In this document: piece after piece, positions 31,611-43,739 of the stretch
Layout of the letters: each line of letters begins with the position of its first letter
Numbering within the stretch: the first letter of the stretch is position 1
NCBI GenBank assembly: GCA_023078555.1
Contig: CM041202.1
Coordinates: 4,584,022 to 4,648,021, forward strand
Source: Ulva prolifera
Lineage: Eukaryota > Chlorophyta > Ulvophyceae > Ulvales > Ulvaceae
Reading direction: 5' to 3'
Length of the DNA: 64,000 bases
The notes under the pieces: generated by a model
Told to the model about the DNA's origin: nothing
The model's database searches: none
Seen by the model: only the letters and a program-made list of their open reading frames with translations
Position numbers and translations under genes: made by a program

Positions 31611-32996
31611 TATCGATTGTAGAGACGCAACGAAAACTCGGATCACACAAGTAATTAGATATTTAGAAAGCCCTTGTTCTTGTGGTCTGTATAGATGTCA
31701 ATAGTTGTCAGTTCATATAAATAGGCACTGTGTAGACATCGAATAATGGTTTGGTTCAGAGTGGAAAAACATTCAATGACTCACTCACTTTCCAGAATTG
31801 ATTCTAATTCGCTCACAAAGTTTCAGAGCAAGATAAAAACATCGTTGGAATCTACATGAACAGTAGTTTACGCCTATACAAGTCACTGAATTGACTGGCG
31901 ACGTGTATGATGGTCAAGAGACAGTATCAGCAGGACCTATTCCGGCCCGTCCACAACCCATTCACAGCCTGTTCACGGCTCTTTCACAGTGCATGCACAG
32001 CACATTCACCTATTCTTGTTCTATAGTGCTCAGCATTATTTAAGTGATCCATGCTAGCTGCCTGAGCTCGTCAATTGAAGCAAGCGTGATCATGTGCTGA
32101 CTCGCTCAAGGGACATGGCATTCCTAGCAGCAGTATGTATACATATCGGGACTATAGCAGTATATATATACATACTGAGAGTATGGCAAGATATATGTGT
32201 CCGATCTGTGCGTGCCGGACACTCAGCTCGCTCTGGACAGCGCACCATGCGATCGATGCTACTGGCCGTAGTCCACGTACACAGCAACCAAAAGCACACA
32301 AATGGCATACTTCGTTACAATTAACGCACGAGGGCTCACTTGACTTCGCAACTGTTCTTTTAACCTGAGCTGCGCGACGCGTGCCCGAGTGTGTGGTCAT
32401 TCGCTTGACACTTCGACAGGCTGCCGAGCTGACAACCTTGCCAACATGACTGCATACAAACTTGAACGCGTGTGTGCGGACACTTGGGACCTCGACAACG
32501 CACAGCCTGGTCCAAGCTGATCCAGGCTTCGCTTTGGACGACAGGACTGTCAGTATGTTACGCACAACTTACGAAGACGACAAAGCCACATTGTTGAACT
32601 AAATTGCGGACCGCGGATCGTTTTCAGTCTCCTCTGTGCATCCCTGACGACTAGAACGGATGTTTATCGTGCCTGATGTCACAGTAACGCATGGAGTCGC
32701 CTCAAGCACAGATCCACACATATTTAATGCACTGGTAGGCTACGTAGTCCCACTATACCCCCGTTGCTGTGGGAATAATGTTCTGCAAGGGTATATCACA
32801 GCCTAGAGCATACACATTGACTACCCGGTAAGGGGCTACGGGTAGTGCGGGGAGGATTGAGATATCGAGGGTCAGGGCTAAGGCAGCCTTAGCCTGGTGG
32901 CAGCCAGACGGAGCACTGCAGTGATCATGAAAGCCTATACGCAGCGCAAATCATCTATGCATATTGTTATATTTAGGTATCTGCCCATGTATCACA
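31611..32996. other. Transposon T 5' non-coding region
   Basis: About 1.4 kb with no convincing coding sequence. A GGTATA-like cluster recurs near 32750-32800 (CTATACCCCC, GGGTATATC), and GGCTAAGG/CCTTAGCC makes a short hairpin at about 32877-32894. The promoter of the downstream recombinase gene should lie here. Confidence 0.4.
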
Positions 32997-35900
32997 ATGC
33001 TTTGGTATGCAGTCCTTGATTCCCTGGCGTGGATGGCTGGGTGCTTGGTGAAGGCACAACAGCCCCCTTCACACGTGGGAGATGTTCCATCTGAGAGTAT
33101 ACGCATCGGTGCTGCTGCCATAGAGACCTTGTTGTTTGTGCAGTTTTTTCAGTATCAGCTTTGGGGCAGGGCAACAACAGGTATGAAATTGCAATTTAAA
33201 TTGCATTTCATTACAATATTGGGTGTGACAGTGTTACAGTGATCTCGAGAGTTGTGACATAATGTTGATGTGCAGCCTTGAAATGGTTGCAACTTGGGCT
33301 GTCTCCGCACAGTACAGGGGCATGGGCCATCTTGCTTTTACAATTTACTGACCAATATGGCGACCTCTCTGGTCCCATGGTGAATGTGGAGGAATTGGAC
33401 CTACCTCTGGACCAAGTGTGTGAGGCATGCGCTCAAGTAGCTGTAGTTCTTGGCGAGGAGCCTCGCTCAAAGAGCTTCCTCGACGCTCTTGCGGAGGAAC
33501 CTGCAAAGAGTTTGTTGGCGTTAATGAAAGAGAGTCGCACTGCATGGCATGCCCGGATCCATTCCGTCTTCATGAGCATATACGATAAGCTCACTAATGA
33601 TGAACAGTACAAAAGTATGTCAACTAAGCTCCTGTGGCAAGCACGCTTTGTGCCTTTCATGTTGATAGCATCCATTGTCTGCAGTATCCGTTGGCTCGCT
33701 GGGTCGGAAAACGCTGGACGAGATTCATGCCCTCGATCGCACAAGCAGCATGCTCCGGAAAGTACATTGGACGGATTGGCCAACTTTGAGGTATCTGGGG
33801 GAGCTCAAGCGGCTCGGAGTGGCCACAACATTATACGAGCCTTTGACATTGACAGATGGCATCTGCTTCGGCGTTTACATTCAAAGCAGTGCTTTCACAT
33901 CGGTACTTCTCGAGAAAGCCCTGTTTTTTTTCATGCCTCACCCCATGTAGCACGAGCCTCAACAATTGTTTGATAGCACATGGCTATGTTGGACATCATG
34001 CAATCTCAGATGTATGCATGGTATGCAGGGGTCCCTGTCGTTCTTCAACAACATTACCAATGGCATTGTTCACTTGACAAAGCAATGGGAATTGATTTAT
34101 GGACACAAGTTCCCTTCCAAGGCATTCAGAAGCACTGCTGCTTACAAAAACCACGCTCAGTCGCTCAGCAAAGAGATTGATGCAGCTCGGTGCGTCAGTT
34201 GTAAGTTGTCAGCCCCAGTATCCATGCAACAGCCATTGAATGCGGACACTGCCTCAGGGACCCATTCGCCGTCACAAAAAATACTTGCCTGTACCTACCA
34301 ACCCTGCGAGAGAAAAAAGAGAGCATCATGATATTGTGGCAGCTTGGCATAAAGAATCGTGAGAATCGAGCCACGTCAGGTGTTCAAGTGAAGAAGGCAT
34401 ACCAGTGTGGTCCAAGTTTGAAAGACCAGCTTGGGAATGAATCAACTGGGTATGTGTTTTGGATGTGTGTGCCTTTTGGAGCTCATGATAACACATCTAC
34501 ATACTCCGACTCGATATGGAGAACAGGAGTCAACGAAGCACTTTAAAAATTCACCTGTTATGTAGGAGGCAGCAGAGCATGTTAAAGCCAACGCTAGGCA
34601 GGGGCAAAGAGTTTCGTGACTTCAAGATCGGGATGATGTTTCCATACATCAATCACTATGTGCGACCATGCATCATGCCCATGGTTGTTTTTGCGATCCA
34701 TGGCGCCAAGACAAACAAGGAGGGGAAGCATGCCGACTGTCGAGCTACAACCTATGGCCACGAATTCTTGTTGTGTCCGTTGGTGCATTTATCAATTCAT
34801 ATGCTCAAACGCCTGGTTGTTGGAGACGGTCAGCCATTGCCCGAGAGTGTGGCTGACAGCAATTCATGGTAAAGCATCCTGGAGTCCCGAATGTTTGTTG
34901 CGACTTGTGGAGATCTCTTAACAACATCAAGTGCGTGTAGGATGCAAGCTCGGCTGGTGACATGCCGTTTCCCGGAGCCACCATTCGACCCAGACAGCAA
35001 CAACCCCACAAACGTTATGGATACACGGATTCGGACAATGCAAAAGGTGTGTTTCGGCCGAAGCTTGCCCAAGAAGCAGCACACAAATCGGCGCGATGGG
35101 GCAGAGGAGATTGTGGAGAAGGGGTGTGTCTCATGAACCTGTTGTTGAACATGAGTGGACTGCCACCCTAAAGGCAGGAATGATGATCACTGTTTTAGCA
35201 CGTAGACCATTCATGAATGCGTATCATGCAGAGGGAGTGAGATGGATGCTGCACGGGCGGGCAAGTGGAACCAGACCACTTTGGGGCACACTTACAACAC
35301 AACCCCTTCATCAAGCACCTTGTGCTGGACGCATGACTGGCAATCGCCAAAACATTACCTGCCCAAGCATGGGATCCTCGTGCCTCCAGATGCGATCAAG
35401 GCCATGATGTACACAACAGTGATCCAGCTGAACGACGGCAACCAGCTTGACATCGTGAAAGCCAAAAAGTGGGTGGAAACAAAGGAGGTGCGACTCACAT
35501 TGATGTCACCTTGATGCAAATGGTTTACAGTCAACACATCATACATGGTAATAGCAGGTATAACTCTATATATAGGTGCAAGCCCGTCTTGCCGCCCAAG
35601 GAGACAACAATCTGGAGAAGTTCATCGATGTTCTATGCTTCCTTGCCATTGTTCTGGCGCAGGTCTGCTTACCTCATTCGACTTTTGGCTTGCTCGTGCT
35701 GCATGGCTCTGATCGAATGGTCCCTCCAGGCGCTACCCATCTTGTTAAGAATGTACCGAGAGCACTGGTTGTTTTATGATCATCCTTTGTATTTTGATGA
35801 AAATCGAGCCTTATTCGATGATGACCTGTGGGGGAAATGGGAGGATCTCCAGTGGCAGGTGGGCACCATTGATTACATGCTTCTCCGCTTCATTGAGCAG

Positions 35901-37186
35901 TCTGTGTCCGCGTGGCTCTCAGTGATGAATTGCCTGTAGCTCAAATCGAATATTCACACTTGCTCTGTGATCAGGTTTACCGCCTCTCCAATGATCACGA
36001 GGACGAATGCAAGCGGCTGCACATGACAGGGCACGAGATGCCACCATTTGAACCTCCAAGCTACATAATTAACAGAGCAGAGGCAATCGGTGCAACGTTT
36101 CTGATGGATCAAAGGGTTCCGGACGAGGTGATGGATCCCGCTGCACATGTCGCGCGGCTGGAAACCAAGCGTTTACGAGCACGAGAGTCGCAGGTGCGCC
36201 CCCAGTAAACGAAAAGTTGCCGGGAAAATCAATGAGCATGATCGCATGTTTCGTGCAAGTCACGTGATGATGTTACAGGTCGCACGGAGGCACTTATTGG
36301 CGACAGAGCACGACGACGATTCGCAAGTGACGATGCAGGTGATGATCGAGCGCAACAAAGCACGTCTCATTGAACTTCATCAAAGCACGATGGTGTGTCC
36401 TTCATGATGCTGCTTGACACCAAGCATCAGATCTTCGCATACACATGCATGGTGCTGTGGAGAAGGGGTCATCAAAGGCCTGCTTGGCATGATGCGGTGC
36501 AAAACAACGCTGGCCACATGGCATTTCGGTTGCATACACCAATTGCATGTACTAAGTGCCCTGACTGATGCTATTGACATACCTGGCGGCACCACGGCTG
36601 AAGTGTCAGACGCGGGCCATTCCGATGGCATCAACACACATCAACTTGATACATGCAATCGACCTCTCCGTGTTTGTATTCAGGCGATTTGTCAGAGGGC
36701 TGAGTCTCCCATGGTGAGGTGCATGGCAGAAAGTGTTATGATGAATATGAGAACATGTGAAACACAACATGAGATGCTGGCTCAAGCCGTCGTGGCTCAG
36801 GATGAAGGTTCTTTATTGTTGCAATCAGACCGGCGCATGCAGGTGTTATTGCGCTGATGTTATGCCTTGCCTATCAACAGCGGCAATGCCCGCAACAACT
36901 TCAACATATGGTCTTTGTTTTGTAGGAGTGGAGCAGTTTAGCAGTTCGTTGCCAGTTGCAACATGTGCTCACTGCAGTGAGGAACCTTGCAGCATCCACT
37001 GAAGGCAACTGTGCAGCAACAGACTTACGTCTGGAGGGGATTGAGAACATGGTTGTGAAGTTGAGCGAAGGTCGGACTGTGGATTCTGCCACAGTGCAGA
37101 AAATCAACAACATCAACAACACACTCGAGCATCATCATCGCCAGCAACAAGGCATGCCGACCACCTTGGCATGCTATAGCACCTGA
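32997..37186 (+). CDS. Crypton-type tyrosine recombinase, multi-exon
   Basis: Proposed exons: 32997-33180, 33276-33614, 33685-33902, 34029-34189, 34258-34449, 34566-34868, 34941-35123, 35232-35487, 35576-35619, 35663-35858, 35975-36193, 36279-36338, 36684-36842, 36926-37186. All junctions are GT-AG and the frame stays open for about 924 codons. Visible motifs: LGRGKEFRDFKI (Arg box), FAIHGAKTNKEG (beta-strand Lys region), HEFLLCPLVHLSIHML, the HxxR box HTNR (35080-35091), ARAGKWNQTTLGHTY with the likely nucleophile Tyr at 35293-35295, and HYLPKHGILVPPDAI. This order matches Crypton/NDC10-II-like recombinases, which cut and rejoin DNA through a Tyr-DNA bond. A coiled coil (VQKINNINNTLEHHH) ends the protein. 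The 43-bp intron 35620-35662 is short; without it there is a one-base frameshift after FIDVLCFLAIVLAQ, so this spot is unresolved. Confidence 0.72.
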
Positions 37187-37239
37187 TGCGCACTTTCCAC
37201 TAGCTGTAACAGTGATAACTGTTCAGGCTTAATAGCGAT

Positions 37240-39738
37240 CGCCGGGACGGAGCCTCCACCACCCCGAGATCAGATTCGCCACGACATGATGCCAATCAGT
37301 GTGTTGAAAAGTCTGGATCAATGGGGCTATCGATGCTCTAGTGTGAAGGTGGGCGTCCTTGCCACTGTTTACAGTGTTGCTTCTTGCAGCCACGACATCT
37401 TCCATATGCAGATCGACCATGCTGTGACAGCGGTTCTGCAAGGCTACACCTACAAGGAAGACAAATACGGACCGTTGGGGCTTGGCGACTTCAAGGTTGG
37501 TGGGAAACACTTCGGGAGGTTCATCGATGAGGTGTGCAAGAAGGTTGCTCATACAGGTAGATCTGACCAGGTAGCACAAGCACTACGTGCTGACGCCGTG
37601 CTGGTACAAGCATCGCAGGTATACCGTCGCCCTGCATGATCGCTGTGATGGCCTGTTTGTATTTCACAATACAACATGCATGTGCTGTACAGCTAAAATT
37701 CTCCACGTGGCTCATGTGTGGCATGTGTTGCTTTGCAGGTTGCGCCCTGTGCAGTGGAGTCCGTTCCGCGGTCCACATTTGACACCGCTCATTGTTTGAA
37801 ACAATTGCGCGTTCTGATCCTGGAGATTTCTGCAATGAGAGTGCTCATGAGCCTGAACCTGCCGTACATGAGCATCACAACAAAGGGGACAGGTGTCCCG
37901 GTTGCAAGACTTCCACTTCCCCAACATTATTTGGCAGCTAATTTGTCAAGTATCAAAGGTACTATCAGCCTTGCACGCTGGATTTCAGGAATCCTGGCTG
38001 AAGACAATGCGCAATGTGACAAGACCGCTATACGGAGGTTCATCTACTACTGTGCTACATCGCGCAAGAACAATCGGTCGCACATGACCCTAGAAGCCCA
38101 AGTGTGCACTTGTTTACCGATAATCTTTATGCTGGTGAAGTAGGCGACGCAGTTGATACCTGCATCACGACCGCGGCATGCAGGTAGATGGCCTGACTGT
38201 CCAGGCCCGAGTCCCCAATGAAAGGTATTGTCAGCCGAGAGTTGGTGAGCGAGCTGAGTCCACAGAACATCCTGCTGTCATGAACGAGGCAGTATGCGAG
38301 GATGCTGGAGACATTGAGGAACATCACACCCAAGACGAATCCGCAATGCTGTGCAATATGGAGAATGTACCATCGCAGCAAGAGTGCTGGCCTATGGATG
38401 AATCCGGAGACAGGCAAATCGACACTCAGACACAAGCTGCTTGCAACATGGCAGAGCCAGAGCTGGCTCAGGGTCACGTCACAGCTGAGTCGCAACAGCT
38501 CGGGCCGGATGCAGCTACACCTAATACTGCTGCTGCACCATTGGATCTTAGCATTGCACCTGCTTCGACACCTACTCCGGCCTCATCATGTTTCAACTTC
38601 CAAGGTCACGACGTGACTGCTGCAGTGCTTGCAATGTCTGATCGGGCTTTGTCCATGCATATGCCAGGTGCAGTGGATCACTCCTGCACTCATCCTTTGG
38701 AGCCGGCTCCTTTCCAGTGCCAAGGTGTGATTGCCAGAATGCGATACGTTCTTTGTTATTTGTTCAGGATGTTCGTGGACGCCCGATTGTGTTACGGATG
38801 TGTTGTGTTCAGAGCGCTCACCGACCAGCAGCGATCGGCTTAATTCTCTCACGTCCGCCATAAACAACGCAACAACGTCAGCACGTTTAAAAACCCTGGT
38901 AGACTCTGCGAGTCATGAGATCGGCACAGGTATCAGCAATCATGATTGGACGATTGGTCATTTGAAGGCAGAGTTGCTCAAGGCAAAGCAAGATGGCGAC
39001 AAGCCCATCCGATTCAGGTATGGCAAAGAGAGCATGAAGTATACGTGGAAGAAGCCAAATCCTCCTGGCGGGCAGAGCTGCAGCCAATCAGAGGATGCTG
39101 CAAACAGTCGCGTCGTTTTGTTCACCGACCTTTTTGCTGCCGTGGCTTTGCATGGCGGGATCACCAAGGTGTGTGACGAGCTGTCTGTCTGCTCTGTATA
39201 AGCAATGATCCAAAGCTCTGTATCAGGCCATTCAATTTTGCAGGTGTTCTCAGGGCAACAAGCACCCAAATATGGAAGCGAAGCGTATGCACGCTCATGC
39301 GCGTGTCTGATTGACCTCAAGCTACTGTCATTGCGTGAATCGGTTGCACCGCCATGTGAACGGGACGTTGGGACCGTGAGGTACAGATACCATCAAGTGT
39401 GATCACATACATGGGATTGTGTTGTTCATGTGAATCATGCACGTCTGTGATGTGTGTGCCATACAAATGCTACAGTCATCATCGCAGGTCAGAGGTGAAT
39501 GATATATCAATAGGTTGATGTGTGCAGGTGCCAGATAATGCACTACTTTCTCAAACACTGCAAACTCATCGAGGAGGCAGCGGCGCTCAAGAGAGTTTGT
39601 GATCATGCCGCACCTGGAGAAGACAGCCCCACGGTCAAACTCCTAATCGTCTTGATGGAGAGCATGAACAGAGTAGAATGCAAATCGGCAGAAGAAGTTA
39701 CCCAGCATGAGCCATGCAAACGCCCACGAATTGAGTAG
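37240..39738 (+). CDS. Unrecognised multi-exon gene downstream of the recombinase
   Basis: Plus-strand coding segments separated by likely introns. About 37286-37640 includes MMPISVLKSLDQWGYRCSS and HFGRFIDEVCKKVAHTGR. 37739-38143 follows a TTTGCAG acceptor. 38178-38730 is an acidic Gln/Glu/Ala-rich linker. 38840-39201 includes WTIGHLKAELLKAKQDGDK and GKESMKYTWKKPNPPGG. The last segment follows GTGCAG at 39529 and ends with KRPRIE-stop at 39738, a basic tail. I did not resolve exon borders or frame, and recognise no family. The lysine-rich part could be the C-terminal DNA-binding part of the recombinase if the stop at 37186 is spliced out. It may also be separate cargo. Confidence 0.4.
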
Positions 39739-39908
39739 AGTACCCAACTGAGCTGGAGTGTTGTTGTGATTCTAAGGGCGGGCAATATAGGCGCCTTTGC
39801 TGTTTGTGTGGGATATGTACAATATAGGATAGAGATTCCCACAGGCACGGCGTCTATGTTGCAACTTTGCCGATAGTTGAGAAGCATTTGCCCACATTGT
39901 AATTCGAA

Positions 39909-39921
39909 CCCCCCCCCCCCC
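39909..39921 (+). repeat. Poly(C) run of 13
   Basis: Thirteen consecutive C within the non-coding interval between the last exon of T and its minisatellite. Confidence 0.95.
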
Positions 39922-40151
39922 GATGCGTGTTCATTGCTGATCAAAATTTCGCTGATCAAATACTCTTGGTAGCACTTGACAATAATGTGCAATTGAGTCC
40001 CTGGATGCGGTCCACACACATGTGCATATTGTTACTGCACTGTGACGGCTTCTTCACGAGAAGATGTGCTAGAAACGTAAGCATTAGCCTGCTGCCAGCA
40101 GGGCCACACGGTCTGATGTGCAGACCTGCCCTCATAATGCCCGAGCTGTTG

Positions 40152-42585
40152 GCAAGCAGTGCTGGAATGCTTCAAAGCTGCTGCACACAACCAACTCAAC
40201 AGCAGTTGTGAGTGTCAGCCCCATGTGGCATCACACACACATACACAGCAGAGGGGCATGTGCAGCTACAAGTGGCAAGCAGTGCTGGAATGCTTCACAG
40301 CTGCTGCACACAACCAACAACCCAACAGAAGTTGTGAGTGTCAGCCAGCCCCATGTGGCATCACACACACATACACAGCAGAGGGGCATGTGCAGCTACA
40401 AGTGGCAAGCAGTGCTGGAATGCTTCACAGCTGCTGCACACAACCAACAACTCAACAGCAGTTGTGAGTGTCAGCCCCATGTGGCATCACACACACATAC
40501 ACAGCAGAGGGGCATGTGCAGCTACAAGTGGCAAGCAGTGCTGGAATGCTTCACAGCTGCTGCACACAACCAACAACCCAACAGCAGTTGTGAGTGTCAG
40601 CCCCATGTGGCATCACACACACATACACAGCAGAGGGGCATGTGCAGCTACAAGTGGCAAGCAGTGCTGGAATGCTTCACAGCTGCTGCACACAACCAAC
40701 AACCCAACAGCAGTTGTGAGTGTCAGCCAGCCCCATGTGGCATCACACACACATACACAGCAGAGGGGCATGTGCAGCTACAAGTGGCAAGCAGTGCTGG
40801 AATGCTTCACAGCTGCTGCACACAACCAACAACCCAACAGCAGCTGTGAGTGTCAGCCAGCCCCATGTGGCATCACACACACATACACAGCAGAGGGGCA
40901 TGTGCAGCTACAAGTGGCAAGCAGTGCTGGAATGCTTCACAGCTGCTGCACACAACCAACAACCCAACAGCAGCTGTGAGTGTCAGCCAGCCCCATGTGG
41001 CATCACACACACATACACAGCAGAGGGGCATGTGCAGCTACAAGTGGCAAGCAGTGCTGGAATGCTTCACAGCTGCTGCACACAACCAACAACCCAACAG
41101 AAGTTGTGAGTGTCAGCCAGCCCCATGTGGCATCACACACACATACACAGCAGAGGGGCATGTGCAGCTACAAGTGGCAAGCAGTGCTGGAATGCTTCAC
41201 AGCTGCTGCACACAACCAACAACTCAACAGCAGTTGTGAGTGTCAGCCCCATGTGGCATCACACACACATACACAGCAGAGGGGCATGTGCAGCTACAAG
41301 TGGCAAGCAGTGCTGGAATGCTTCACAGCTGCTGCACACAACCAACAACCCAACAGCAGTTGTGAGTGTCAGCCCCATGTGGCATCACACACACATACAC
41401 AGCAGAGGGGCATGTGCAGCTACAAGTGGCAAGCAGTGCTGGAATGCTTCACAGCTGCTGCACACAACCAACAACCCAACAGCAGTTGTGAGTGTCAGCC
41501 AGCCCCATGTGGCATCACACACACATACACAGCAGAGGGGCATGTGCAGCTACAAGTGGCAAGCAGTGCTGGAATGCTTCACAGCTGCTGCACACAACCA
41601 ACAACCCAACAGCAGCTGTGAGTGTCAGCCAGCCCCATGTGGCATCACACACACATACACAGCAGAGGGGCATGTGCAGCTACAAGTGGCAAGCAGTGCT
41701 GGAATGCTTCAAAGCTGCTGCACACAACCAACTCAACAGCAGTTGTGAGTGTCAGCCCCATGTGGCATCACACACACATACACAGCAGAGGGGCATGTGC
41801 AGCTACAAGTGGCAAGCAGTGCTGGAATGCTTCACAGCTGCTGCACACAACCAACAACCCAACAGCAGTTGTGAGTGTCAGCCAGCCCCATGTGGCATCA
41901 CACACACATACACAGCAGAGGGGCATGTGCAGCTACAAGTGGCAAGCAGTGCTGGAATGCTTCACAGCTGCTGCACACAACCAACTCAACAGCAGTTGTG
42001 AGTGTCAGCCCCATGTGGCATCACACACACATACACAGCAGAGGGGCATGTGCAGCTACAAGTGGCAAGCAGTGCTGGAATGCTTCAAAGCTGCTGCACA
42101 CAACCAACAACCCAACAGCAGTTGTGAGTGTCAGCCAGCCCCATGTGGCATCACACATACATACACAGCAGAGGGGCATGTGCAGCTACAAGTGGCAAGC
42201 AGTGCTGGAATGCTTCACAGCTGCTGCACACAACCAACAACTCAACAGCAGTTGTGAGTGTCAGCCCCATGTGGCATCACACACACATACACGGCAGAGG
42301 GGCATGTGCAGTTACAAGTGGCAAGCAGTGCTGGAATGCTTCAAAGCTGCTGCACACAACCAACTCAACAGCAGTTGTGAGTGTCAGCCCCATGTGGCAT
42401 CACACATACATACACAGCAGAGGGGCATGTGCAGCTACAAGTGGCAAGCAGTGCTGGAATGCTTCACAGCTGCTGCACACAACCAACAACTCAACAGCAG
42501 TTGTGAGTGTCAGCCCCATGTGGCATCACACACACATACACGGCAGAGGGGCATGTGCAGTTACAAGTGGCAAGCAGTGCTGGGA
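40152..42585 (+). repeat. Minisatellite, about 19 tandem units of 122-130 bp
   Basis: A tandem array of a unit containing GTGCTGGAATGCTTCACAGC, TGAGTGTCAGCC, CATCACACACACATACACAG and GCAGAGGGGCATGTGCAG. Length variants differ by small indels (CCAG in CAGCCAGCCCC; AACAACCC versus ACTC). Units are nearly identical, so the array expanded recently. It gives long overlapping Gln/His/Ser-rich ORFs in all plus frames, which are by-products of the repeat. Confidence 0.97.
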
Positions 42586-42634
42586 TGCTGGTGGGCAGGG
42601 ATGCTGGTGGGCAGGGAGCCTGGCATTGGAAACT

Positions 42635-42703
42635 GTACGTGCCGTGAGTTGAACACGGGCCTCTTGGCTTGAAGCCAGCGCTCTTCCACTGAGCTACACG
42701 CAC
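42635..42703 (-). tRNA. tRNA pseudogene or SINE head with shortened anticodon arm
   Basis: 69 nt on the minus strand fold as acceptor GTGCGTG/CACGTAC (one G-U), D-arm GCTC-AGTGGAA-GAGC and T-arm CCGTG-TTCAACT-CACGG. A-box (TAGCTCAGTGG) and B-box (GTTCAACTC) are good. The anticodon arm is damaged: TGGC/GCCA closes a 5-nt loop, about two nucleotides short, so no anticodon can be assigned. It sits at the edge of the minisatellite, as if it headed a SINE-like unit. Confidence 0.6.
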
Positions 42704-42709
42704 TTCTGA

Positions 42710-43739
42710 TCTGATCCTACTGTTTCACGGGATATTGCCATGTGTGGCAGCGGTATGTGTTAAGGGCTTACGGACAATGTGATGTGATCTTGTGCTACAC
42801 GTGCAGGCTAGATTGAGACCACACCTGACACCTGCTGGTTACCTTCGACACCGATACATCCAGGATTTGGCACTACAGGTCGCGTTACTGCCGACGAGGC
42901 GATCGGCTGAGAATCGCACAAGCTCCCCTTAGCCACGTTGTATGCTCTGCCGTCTGCAGCGACACGTTGTGTCCCTGGTCCCGATGGAAAGGACATTGCT
43001 CACCAGCACATCTGGAACCTGCGCTGCATGCTATTCTATCGCGCTTTTTTGGGAATGCCTTGACGTGTGGGTGCGCCAAAAGATCGACGAGCATCAACAA
43101 GCATTCAAGACGTGCAGCGAACCCACAAATCGCCTTGCAGTTTTCTTGTACACACCATAAGAATTCACGTGCCTTGCATGTGCTAGGATCATGCCGCGCT
43201 GTACGCAACGGCATTGCAGCCGGAGTGCAGTATGACGACAGTCAACACGCCGAGACGGCTTCTTCCTCGAGCAATTGCTCCAGCCGTCCGACAGGATGGT
43301 TCGCTGGAGGCTGGAGGTCAAGATGAAGGCCAGACTGTGGGTCCAGTGGTGGGAATGCCCGCACAGCTGCCAACCCTCCCACCCATCCACCCACCCATCC
43401 AACAGCAGCCCGACGACAACGTTCAGAGATGGCGTTTCAACAGAAACAGAGACATACATATATTCCGCCGGTGCGCCACGCGACGTCGTCGTACGATGCT
43501 GTGAGGTTACGTGGAACGTGCGATTACGTGGAGCGTGACCGGAGCCAGTGATCTGCAAGCGACACACACAGGGCCACGCAGACCACCAGAGAGGTAAGAG
43601 AGAGGTAAGAGAGGTGTACCTCTGGCCGTACGTCGGTGTCGCGGTGGCCCGGTGTGCGTCGGTGTGCGTCGGCTGGGGGTAAGGGGCTAAGGGGCTACGA
43701 GATAGCGGGGCCCCGCTGCCCGCGGCGGCCGAGCGGGCA
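42710..43739. other. Transposon T 3' region, unassigned
   Basis: No recognised gene. ORFs of 96-157 codons on both strands overlap each other and lack motifs. At 43591-43611 the octamer GGTAAGAG occurs twice, identical to the target duplication of T. GGGGCTAAGGGGCTA repeats lie at about 43680. Confidence 0.35.

Noticed and set aside
40118..42672. Overlapping ORFs up to 265 codons in all plus frames
   Set aside because: The minisatellite unit happens to lack stops in all plus frames; the repeats differ only by indels and show no codon-level conservation.
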